Of a stretch of 64,000 nucleotides of DNA, positions 35,022 through 44,450 are shown one piece after another; the stretch's first letter is position 1; each line of letters opens with the position of its first letter. The position numbers were made by a program, and so were the translations under genes. This stretch comes from Liriodendron chinense (taxonomy: Eukaryota; Streptophyta; Magnoliopsida; Magnoliales; Magnoliaceae), in NCBI GenBank assembly GCA_003013855.2, contig ML058552.1, positions 4,197,501 to 4,261,500 of the forward strand, given 5' to 3'. Under the pieces are notes generated by a model that was given only the letters and a program-made list of their open reading frames with translations, was not told where the DNA came from and searched no databases.

Positions 35022-35322
35022 AAAACCAAGGACGAGAAGTTGATACCATATCATGTGTATCTTGAAAATCTGATCGAAGAATTCAAAGAAATCACCTTCT
35101 CATACATGCCGAAGAGCCAAGAATCAGTTTGCAGATGCTCTCGCCACACTCGTGTCAATGCTCGAGATCCCGAAAGGAGCTTCAGAGTGGGAGCTCACAG
35201 TCGAAATTCAAGATAAACCTGCTTCTGCCATGCAAATAGAAAAAGCCAAAGCTGTCCCTGACAAACCCTGGTATGACGACATCAAGTAATATCTCAAAAC
35301 CCAAGAGTATCTGGAGACAGCA

Positions 35323-36518
35323 ATGGCAACAGATCGCCGAACCATCCAGCGTTTGGCCGGCCAGTTCACCATCAGTGGTGAAGTTCTTTACAAGCGATCC
35401 TATAATCACATCCTCCTTCGATGCGTTGATGAAACAGAAGTTGCAAAGATCATGAAAGAAATACACGAAGGAATCTGTGGCCCACACATGAACGGGCACA
35501 TGATGGCAAAGAAGATTCTACGACTTGGCTACTATTAGCTCACCATGGAGACAGACTGCTGCCAGCACGTCAGAAAGTGCTTCAAGTGTCAGGAGCATGC
35601 GCATCAGATTCATGCCCCATCATCAGAATTATACAACCTGACCACCCCCTGGCCCTTCTCCATGTGGGGACTCGACATCATTGACAAAATTAGTCCCAAA
35701 GCATCAAACGGTCATGAGTACATACTTGTGGCAGTCGACTACTTCACTAAGTGGGTAAAAGCAGCCTCCTACACCACGATTGCAGCACCCCAGGTGATCA
35801 AATTCATGAAGAACAACATCATATGCTGGTAAGGAATCCCCAATGCTATCATCACAGATAATGGGACCCTGTTCGTCAACAAGAAGATGGATGACTTCCT
35901 CAGCAAATTCAAGATTCAACGCCATCGATCAAGCCCCTACCGTCCTCAGATGAATGGTGGGGTAGAAGCCGCAAACAAGACAATCGTCAGGATACTTGAG
36001 AAGATGGTCGTAACCTATCGAGATTGGTCATATATGCTCCCATATGCACTTTGGGCTTATCAAACGTCTGTACGGTCTGCTACGGGGGTTACTCCTTTCG
36101 AGCTTACTTATGGAATGGAAGCAGTTCTGCCAGTCGAGGTGGAAATACCGTCACTACGGGTGTTACTAGAAAGCGGAGTTGAAGAAGGAGAGTGGCAATG
36201 GGCCAGATTCGATCAGTTGCAGCTAGCAGATGAGAAGCGCATATGTGCGCTAAGTCATTCTCAGTGCTATCAGAAAGGATTGCTCGGGCTTACAACAAGA
36301 GAGTCCGAAAAAGAAGTTTCGAGGTAGGCGACATGGTCATGAAGAAGATTCTACCGTCGCACCTTCCGGATCCCATAGGAAAGTTCAAACCCTCGTGGGA
36401 TGGGCCGCTGATTATCAGAGAAGTACTTCCCGGAGGCGCCCTCAGACTCAACAGCATGAGAGGGGTGGATCTTCCTGAGCCAATCAACGCCGACAAAGTG
36501 AAGATCTTTCACGGGTAA
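35323..36518 (+). pseudogene. Tat integrase, with internal stops
   Basis: The zinc-binding part has EIHEGICGPHMNGHMMAKKI and, after a TAG in place of Trp at about 35537, CCQHVRKCFKCQ. The core has FSMWGLDIIDKI (first Asp), IITDNGTLFVN (second Asp) and GGVEAANK (Glu), interrupted by a TAA near 35830. After 36300 a frameshift leads to the C-terminal part around YNKRVRKRSFEVGDMVMKK and FKPSWDGPLIIREVLPGGAL, the region of the usual GPY/F module. All parts of a gypsy integrase are present but no single frame covers them. Confidence 0.88.
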
Positions 36519-36900
36519 GTCATCCTGACCTTATTAAGAGTTACTTTAATAGAGCTGAAGTCAAGAGGTCGAAGCTAAAACCTCTGAGAAATCATTTCCG
36601 TCCACCAACAAGTGTTTCAAATAAGGGAATTAAAAAAAAAGAAGAGAAAAAAAAAGAATACAAAAAAAAAGAAAAGAGAAAGAAAAAGAGAAGCCAAAGC
36701 AAGGCACTCGAGAAAAATCAACCCAAGAAGAAATACAGTCATCCATCCATTCATCTCAGAAGGGTCTTTAGCTAAGACCAACAACTCTATCATCGTAACC
36801 TAGGATAAGGGCTGAAAGACTGCCATCGGCCAGCAATGACGAATTCCCGACCTCTAGCCGCCGCAGTTATCCAAAGATTCAAAAAAAGAAAAAAGAAGAA
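36519..36900. other. Spacer after pol, purine-rich
   Basis: Non-coding. A long A/G run at about 36624-36710 (AAAAAGAAGAGAAAAAAAAAG-like) gives a spurious Lys/Arg-rich frame; another lies near 36880-36907. Confidence 0.5.
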
Positions 36901-36940
36901 AAAGAAAATGTGTGCCTAAACAAAGAGGGCAGAGTGAAAA

Positions 36941-37136
36941 TCCGAAAGGGCGCTCCGAGTAAAAGCAGTGGGCATACAGCGGACTTGGTGAAAACCCGAA
37001 AGGGCGCCGAGGGTAAAAACAGCATAGCTGCCAAGGGGCAGACAAGATCAAACACCCGGGACGTGGTGAAAACCCAAAAGGGCGCCACAGGCAAAAATGA
37101 CGGGAAAAGGCCGGCTGTAATGAAAACTCGAAAGAG
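36941..37136 (+). repeat. Four-copy spacer repeat with GAAA-loop hairpin potential
   Basis: Copies at 36941, 36995, 37073 and 37127 (spacing 54, 78, 54) share TGAAAA(C/T)(C)CGAAAGGGCGC-like cores and GGCAAAAA/GAGTAAAA ends. In the RNA each could form a 3-bp stem closed by a four-base loop: TCC-GAAA-GGG, CCC-GAAA-GGG, CCC-AAAA-GGG and CTC-GAAA-GAG. The last has changed both sides of one pair. Similar motifs occur after pol in other plant gypsy elements as far as I recall. Confidence 0.65.
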
Positions 37137-37569
37137 AGCTGCAGGCAAAAATGGCTTAAATAGAAAAAGAAAAATGAAAAGTGCAGGTACTAAGAAATCA
37201 GACAGTCCAGATCGGTTCAAGCAGTCACAGTTCAAGAACAAGAAGAAGTGCAGTCAGGAACGAAGAGCTCTACAAACTCTGACAATCTCAGGAAGCAACA
37301 GTTTCCATTGCCTACACCTTTAGGGAACCAAAGGAGCACACAAGTCAAATCTCGAGACATCGGTTAAAGCATTGGCCGAGCCCCAGTTCTGATTCCTATA
37401 TCCCGACACAAAATCCAGACACACACTCACAAGGCAACTCATGACAGGAAACTCATGGCGCAATAGATTTTCAAATAGTTTTCCCTTTTTTTCATTAAAT
37501 GCAGTATATTTCTTTTACATACATCATGTCATCTTTTTCAAAAAAAAAATACAAAAAAATGCATCATCA

Positions 37570-40527
37570 TCAATCATATACTATGCAAAAAGGAATGTGC
37601 AGGTGGCCAATACAATTAATCTCTACCCTCCTCCTCGGCCATATCAGGTAAGTCCTCGACTCATAATGAAATAGTCTCGCTCTCAACCTGCTCACCTCCA
37701 TACGCAGGTAATGTACCTCATCGCGCTCAAGGTTGCGGATCGTTGTCTCCTCATCAGATAACTTCTGATCGGCAGCCAATCTCCTCGACATCATCTCACA
37801 ATGATACCGAAGTGCGAAAATCTCAGACAGCAAATGGCCATGAGTGGCCAAAAGGAAACCAGGATCGATGAATGGGCGCTCCTCAAAGGGTTCATCTGAA
37901 CCAGATGAAGAGCCGGCATCTCCAAGGATATCCTGCTCATCCTCATCAGCAGTCTGGTGCCAGCAAGGGATACGTCGATATAGAGACTGCTCAGCAACCT
38001 AGTACTGATATGGGGCGGTCGCCATCGGAAAAGCCCGCAGCTCAAAACTAAGCAAATCGGCAGTCAAGTAACTCGCCCAGGATCCATCGACCCGAGTCCT
38101 AAAGTCAGAGGTTCTAGATGGAAGTGCTTGACACCCGATACCCGTGAAAGCAAAAAGAGGAACATCCTGCTCGTACTCAAACTGCCGCAGGAACCGGATA
38201 GGATGATAAGAAAAGTAAGATCGAACAACATCAGAGGAAGGCGGTGCGCATCACAAAGCACTGGAGGAAGTGAAAGCCAAGATGACTCCCAATGAACATT
38301 CCAGTCACGAAGATCAGCGAACATCCTGCGATACAAGGGCTCACTCATCCTAGCCGTATGAGGAAGAAATTCCATGATGTGTCGCATAAGGTCTGGGCGA
38401 CGGGTGCCAGGAAATGGTACAGGAACAGTCAGCGAAAGACGCTCCCATAGCCAGACCTGATCACAAGAAGGAAAAGGAGTTCAGCTAGAGCAAAGCAATT
38501 CCTAAAAAAAAAAAAGCAAGAAGGGAAAGGTGCAGAAAAGATACATGAAGAAATGCACAGCAGCCGCGAAGGACACGAGTGCGGCCCAGGGCACAGTCAG
38601 TCAGCCCGTTAAACAGCTCGGCCAGGACGAGAGAAATGATCCCCTATCGTCAGATAGCTCGGCTCATCACCTCAAAAAGCAAAGGAGTCTGGGACTTGTG
38701 CCATCCCGAGAATAGTACCTCAGCTATCAAGCAGAACATCAGTGCATTCCGAGCAAGAATAGATCCGGCCACACTCCGAGGACCTGAAAAAAGATCATAC
38801 AACAAGTCCAAGGAGAACACTACAACATCCTGGCCGGCAGCTGCAGGCTGAACCAGATAAGGGATCCCGAACCAGTTCTGCGGTGTGGCAGTCTTTGGCA
38901 ATGTCTTCGGCGAAAAATACTGAGTATAATCCCAAGGAAGGCCGGTCAAGTGCGCAAGCTCCTCCAAAGAGGGTCCCATCTCCATGTCGTTGAAAGCGAA
39001 CAAGTTCAACGAGGGGACCCAGTCAATCAGTGCAGCTCCGAGCATCCTCCAGTCAATGTCAACTCTAGCCATATGGATCAGATTGCCAAAGCCATAGGAC
39101 TCCAAATCTCGAATCTCATAAGCTGACAAGCTGTCAAGCCAAGCAAGCAGTCGTGGCGAGCAAGAAGGACGAGGAAGCAGCTGACAAGTCCTCACGGGTT
39201 CCCCCTCCAGAACAAAAGGCCCAGAAATCAATGACAGCTCATCGAGAATTGGAAGATCAACGGGCGAAGGAGAAGGAAAAGCCGGAATCTCTGTAGACTC
39301 AACAGCCCCTGACCTTCCCTCAGTAATGGCTATATCTGATATAGTCGCATCACTGTCTGAAACTGTCATGACCTCAGCCGCATGAGAAGACTCGCCCACC
39401 TCATGAACAGAGTATGCAAAGGACCGACGATCAGGAGAAGGACGATACTCTCCATCAAAAGGACTATCAGCAAAGATCACACCACACATTGTGACACCCT
39501 GACCAATCTGACAGTCGAAAAATGCATCTGAACCATCAAGAAGAGTCCCGGCAACCTCGATCGAAGAATCCACGGTCAGATCTGGACCTGCGGCCCTCTC
39601 CAACATAAAGTCGTGAATCCAGTCATCATCCTGACCAATCAAAGGGATCATCGAGGCATCCACACCGTCCATCATCAGGGGGACATCATCAATGATCACA
39701 TCAAGTCCACCCAAACAAGTATGCCGCACATCTTGGCCATCATCGAGAGCATCCAAACCATTAAAGGTATCATCTAAACCATCCATACCATCCAGACATG
39801 AGATCAGCCCATCTATGTCCATCATACTCCCATCACCTCCATCAATCACATCATCCAGGTGGCCCACACTCAAGGGATGCATAGCCTCACCTATGTCCCA
39901 TCTTCCCATCTCATCCATACCATCCATTTCTCCCATAATGAAGGCCCCATTCAAATCAGAAATTTCAGCATGGTTGCCATTAATGGGGCCATTCAAAGCT
40001 CCACCAACCACCATCCCTAGCTCCTCATCAATGCCCCCATTCAATGCTCCATCTCCACCATCTATTAAAGAAATCCCTCCATCATTAAAGCCTTCAACAC
40101 TTTTTGAAGTGTGGGACCCACCATGGACAGCCCCCACAGCCCCTAAATTTCCACCATTCATTGCTTGAGAAAAGACAAACCAAGAGGAAGACAAAAGGAG
40201 AAGGGAAGATGAGACAAAGAGAATATTCATGGCTGCAATCGAACCTGGACGTGTAGGGAATATGGGACAAGGATAGTGGACTGTGAAGAATGTCCGAGCA
40301 CGAGCCAGCCCAGGCCGCACAAGAGGCGAGTCCTGGGCGGCCCGCTGTGGGCCGCTTGTACGGACGCGTTCCCTCTCTCTCCATGGGATTGGTTCCATGG
40401 TCGTTGGTAGGTGAGGCTGACAGTCCACATCAGCAGATGGCACCTGAGGGCCGCCCAAGGCCCCAATCCACTCCAGATTTCGTTTAAGGTTGATCAGAAT
40501 CATTTGGAAGGTACCCCACCTATCCAA
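37570..40527 (-). pseudogene. Antisense DUF7745/plant-mobile-domain-like ORF of the Tat element
   Basis: A 625-codon minus-strand frame (40527-38650) runs opposite to gag-pol. The likely start is the Met at 40230, followed by a hydrophobic, signal-like segment (LFVSSSLLLLSSSWFVFSQA); codons above it look like leader. Then comes a Gly/Asp/Met-rich acidic region (about residues 130-320), and a domain around LLAWLDSLSAYEIRDLESYG, MLGAALIDWVPSLNLFAFND and GPSLEELAHLTGLPWDYTQY, which recalls DUF7745/PMD-like proteins encoded by Tat elements. After 38650 it continues in other frames (WNVHWESSWLSLPP; MRHIMEFLPHTARM) and ends in a coiled-coil-like part with RRLAADQKLSDEE and LRMEVSRLRARLF (37850-37620). 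Frame changes may be introns or decay. Family assignment is from memory; function unknown. Confidence 0.6.
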
Positions 40528-41075
40528 TCAGAAAGTCATGCGGCCAACATGGGCCTGATCAAGTCAAAGAGAAGAAAAATCGATCAAGAGGGGCCCACAA
40601 ACAATCTGAGCCATCCAAAGACTAGATCATTATGATCTAAACCATGGAAAAGCTTACATGAGCCATCGAATAGCAAGATCAAAGGCTTGATCATCAAGAA
40701 AGAGGGCCAGAACCCAAGATCTGATTATCAAGTGGGCCCACAAGACCAAATCAAACGATCTGAGCCGTTCCAGTCATCATCCACACCATGAGAAGCCTTC
40801 TTAGCCTCACAAAACATCAAGAAAAGGTGCTCTAAAGCAAAGCTGAGGTCTGGAAGGGGCCCACAGGGCCAAATCAAGCATTCTGAGCTGTTCAAGTCAT
40901 CATCCATGTAGTTAAAAAGTCTCGTCTTCCACGAATTATTCAGAACGAGTAGGCATCATCAAGTAATTTGAGACAAGTCAGAGATTGTATATTCATTCAG
41001 AAGATTTTGATACAGAAGAGGGTAAAAGCAAATAGAAGAAGGTCATACATCAAGTAAGCTGAATACAAAAGCAGG
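40528..41075. other. Spacer between antisense ORFs
   Basis: Contains a degenerate direct repeat: CAAATCAAACGATCTGAGCC...CAGTCATCATCCA near 40748 and CAAATCAAGCATTCTGAGCT...CAAGTCATCATCCA near 40872, about 125 bp apart. No ORF of note. It would be the 5' flank of the 37.6-40.5 kb antisense ORF and the 3' flank of the next. Confidence 0.5.
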
Positions 41076-41608
41076 CTACAGGTCACCAACATAGTCGTCA
41101 TCATCCCTCCTCTCGTCCCGCTCTCTACGATGAAGATCCATCAAAGGAGCTGTCACTGAGCCTCCAGCGTATCTACGACGGCCCCCAAGAACATAGAGCG
41201 GAGGAAGCAAAGGCCCCTGGCCGTACAACAAGTACCACTCGTCATAGTCGCGATCCGGGATCGTGAAACGAAACCTGGGCTGGCCCACAAGAGCATCAGC
41301 TACCTCATCATCTGGGATCAGAGTAGCCAGAGGAGGTGCAGAACAAGGGACTCGAGCCACCCCAGTAATCTGTCGAAGCAGCCTCTCACCCAAATACCAC
41401 TGAAATGATTCAGCGTCAGAAAGTATGATTCAGAGGCATGAAGAATCATATGCCTCCACACGCTGAGGGGTGTAGTAGAGAGGAAAGTTGGCGTATGACA
41501 TCCGAGCAAGCTACAGCAAATGACGTCATCACAATCAGTTACAGCGCAGCACAAGGGATAAGGAAAGCAAGATACTTACATCTTCAACGGTCAATCCGTC
41601 TATGTCAG
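41076..41608 (-). pseudogene. Antisense plant-mobile-domain ORF, C-terminal half (right half at 52014-52959)
   Basis: The minus-strand frame 41393-41076 ends with a charged tail (LMDLHRRERDERRDDDDYVG) after PRFRFTIPDRDYDEWYLLYG and GPLLPPLYVLGGRRRYAG. A second frame (41554-41318) precedes it with a frameshift. Directly to the right is the Athila element with its GTCAG duplication; the upstream part of the same gene resumes at 52014. So this is one antisense ORF broken by a retrotransposon. Function unknown. Confidence 0.55.
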
Positions 41609-41836
41609 TGTTGAGCTCTTAATTATGCATATTCTAACCCCAATTCATCACTCATTGTGCAAGGTTTGTATGGTTTGGAAGCTAATTCAATGCATGTTGT
41701 GTGACTATAGGATTGAGGATGGACTCTACTCAATTGAAGATATAATGAGCTCATTTGGAACCATTCTAATAAAGAAAGAAAGAACTAAAGAAGAAAAGGA
41801 AGCAGAAGGAAGAAAAAATGCAAGAAGAAAAGAGGG

Positions 41837-42152
41837 CTGACCGGTCGTGACCGGTCGGCCAAGGAAGCTAGACCGGTCAGTGACCGGTCAGCCATGCACA
41901 TTGGGAATCTACTGAAGACATCCGACCGGTCATGACCGGTCGGACATGACTACTGGAACAGGAGTGAGGACGTCCGACCGGTCATGACTGGTCGGACATG
42001 ATTGCTGGACCAATATTGAATGAGGCCGACCGGTCATGACCGGTCGGCCATACTTGCTGGAACGTCAATGTAGACGTCCGACCGGTCATGACCGGTCGGC
42101 CATGCTTGCTGGAATGAATGTGTATTGAGGCCGACCGGTCGTGACCGGTCGG
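41837..42152. repeat. Seven-unit palindrome array in Athila 5' LTR
   Basis: Units start at 41837, 41869, 41922, 41974, 42026, 42078 and 42131; the last five are 52-53 bp apart. A standard unit is CCGACCGGTCA followed by its reverse complement, i.e. two GACCGGTC palindromes separated by AT. Unit 1 has GT in the centre; unit 2 is looser. Spacers often carry CTTGCTGGA about 5 bp after a unit. Lies 106 bp upstream of the TATA box. Confidence 0.95.
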
Positions 42153-42257
42153 CCATGCGTACTGAGTTAGAAATTTCTAATTTCATCCCGATTTTCTCTG
42201 CGCTGCGTAAGTGTTACGCAAGTTCTCGATTCTTCCGAAGTTGTGGAGCTTCCAGAC

Positions 42258-42264
42258 TATAAAA
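42258..42264 (+). promoter_or_regulatory. TATA box of Athila 5' LTR
   Basis: TATAAAA after AGAC; the transcript start would fall near 42290 (CCTAGGGATCG region). The same box is at 51039-51045 in the 3' LTR. Confidence 0.75.
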
Positions 42265-43238
42265 GGACACCTAGGGATCGTTCCTAGGGCATCCTAGAAG
42301 GGTTCAAGCGAGGTTGGAGGCTGTGGAAGTGAAGATTGGAGTTTCACAACTCCTTTTGGTTTGCTTTGCTGTTTTCATGTTTTTTAGAGTTGTTTCATGT
42401 TTCCTTGGATCATGAGCAGCTAAACCTCTTAGCTAGGGCTAAGAGGTGAAGCTTGTAGTGTATCCAAGATGTTTTAATTCGTAGTTAAGTGGTTTTCAGT
42501 TTGGAATTCATGATTATGAACTAAGGTTTGAAGTTTATACAAGTTTTTAAGTAATTTCTCTTAGTCTTGTGATGACTCATGGATGTTTGGATGAATTACT
42601 TATCTTCTTAATTTGTTTGCAACGGTCTAGACCTGTATGATCCGAGGAATTGGAGTGCGCTCTAGTACCAAGCTCTTCATAAAGGGACTTCATGCCAAAG
42701 TTCTAGTTTTGGTTGATTATCTGAAATATGTATGGACTGTGCATATAATTTGAATCCAGTTCAAATCATGATCTAGCCTTGTCTTGTGAGAAGACTTGAG
42801 GATGGTTATGATTGGGAATTGGACCTATAGAAAAGGTGAATGACCTATGCAATGAGCATGCTCAGATCAGCCTAGAGTTGAGTGAACTTTATGCACAGAA
42901 CTTACATGTTACAGACTTCTGGTTTAACAGTTCTATCATCCGATTAGATAGACCTGACTGGTGATTCTAATTGAGAGAATGGGAAATCACAGCGGATTGA
43001 ACATCGAGGATTGCTACAAGTGAATCCTCGAACCCCTAGTGCCTTCTTATAATTGTTTACATTCAATTTAGCTTAAACTGTTAATCACACACATTCTATT
43101 CAAACTTTGATTGTTAGCTTCAATAGAAACTTGTGGATGAGTTTGTGACATCCTACATAAGTCCCTGTGGATCGACCTCGGTATTACCGAGTTTATTACT
43201 ACATCGCAACCCTACACTTGGGGAAGCGAACAAGTTTT

Positions 43239-43256
43239 TGGCGCCGCTGCCGGGGA
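43239..43256 (+). promoter_or_regulatory. Athila primer-binding site (tRNA-Asp type)
   Basis: TGGCGCCGCTGCCGGGGA, six bases after the LTR end. It differs by one base from the usual plant tRNA-Asp-complementary TGGCGCCGTTGCCGGGGA, as known for Athila elements. Confidence 0.88.
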
Positions 43257-43803
43257 CCTTGACGGTTTTCACAAATTTCTGAAATTAGTATCTATTTAGG
43301 ACTCTTTTAGATTATTAGAACTAACTTAGTTTGTTTATTTGATTTTTTTTCAAGGATTTCTAGGAAGCTGGAGAAGATTCAAGGATTTCAAGTGCGAATC
43401 AGGTTCTATCCTTCTAAAACCTTACTCTTCTCCTTCTCATAGTCATTCTTATTTTATTCATCTCTTGTAGAGTGGGTGGAGACTCCTTTTGGATCTCTGA
43501 AAGGTCGGCCTTTTTGCCACCTGGATTCCTATTGGTCAGCTCTGCCGTCTTGGATCACCTTGTGCTCAGGGATTTCTTTTCTCATCTCTACTCCTCTTTC
43601 TCCTTTTTCTGTGCCTTTTCTCAAAAGATTCAAAGAGTGGGTGGGGTGTTCTCTGAACCCCTATTGACCAGGAGAAATCGGTCTCTATCTTTGTTTTTGG
43701 CCTAGCCATTGCAAGACACCTTGTGCTTCGGTCTTAGAGAAGAGTAAAGAAAAAGAAGGAAGAATTCTTTTTCCTTTCTTTTGTTTCTTATTTTTGATTT
43801 TGC

Positions 43804-44414
43804 ATGCCACATTGGGCTCGGGATTCCAATAACCGACTCATAAGTAAAGGGGGGATAGTAGAAGGGATTGATAGAGAGCCACGTGCTAGGAGACATCTAA
43901 ATTCTCCAATTTTATCTGAAAGTATGGCTACAAATCAACCTAACCCGGTTCAAAACCAAACCGAAACAGGGGAGAATGTGGTTGAGAATGTTCCTCGACC
44001 TAGGACTTTACGTGATTTCTTGCAACCTGCAAGAACAAGCACTCCCTCATGCATAGTATTTCCACCAAATGCAGGGAATGTGGATTTGAAACCGGGAGTG
44101 ATCAATCTTCTCCCTAAATTTCATGGTTTAGACAGTGAAAGTGCCTATCAACACTTTAGGGAGTTTGATGAGGTAATCACCACCATGCACTTTGCAAATG
44201 TGACTGAAGATGTAGTAAGACTTAAATTCTTCCCTTTCACTCTTAAGGATAAAGCCAAAGGTTGGCTGTATGCATTAAGGCCAAGATCAATCGAGTCATG
44301 GAACGACATGCACAGAGAATTTATAAAAAAATTCTTCCCTACTCACAAAACGAACATGCTTAAGCGCCTTATCATGAACTTTGCCCAAAAGGAGGATGAA
44401 ACCTTTTCCCAATG

Positions 44415-44450
<36 letters not shown>

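Larger units (their letters stand above)
23865..41075 (+). mobile_element. Tat-lineage Ty3/gypsy element, decayed, 3' LTR not found
   Basis: Order: 5' LTR, primer-binding site, gag, protease, RT, RNase H, archaeal-type RNase H, integrase, a long spacer, then ORFs on the opposite strand. The second RNase H and the antisense ORFs after integrase are features of the Tat/Ogre group. Every plus-strand domain has stops or frameshifts, so it is not autonomous. I found no second copy of the LTR; the right boundary is a working limit, and the antisense ORF split by the Athila element (to 52959) may belong to it too. Confidence 0.75.
41609..43232 (+). repeat. Athila 5' LTR (1624 bp)
   Basis: Begins TGTTGAGCTC, ends GGGAAGCGAACA. 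U3 carries the palindrome array (41837-42152), then a TATA box at 42258; the ~970 bp after it are R/U5. Its end is followed by the primer-binding site. Confidence 0.97.

Noticed and set aside
36612..36803. Lys/Arg-rich small basic protein
   Set aside because: Translation of a long A/G tract in the Tat spacer.
39692..40168. Pro/Ser-rich plus-strand ORF
   Set aside because: Shadow of the Gly/Asp-rich antisense ORF on the other strand.
41837..42152. CRISPR-like array (22-bp palindromic repeats, about 30-bp spacers)
   Set aside because: It lies in a plant LTR, is copied with the same spacers in the other LTR, spacers are related to each other, and no cas genes exist.
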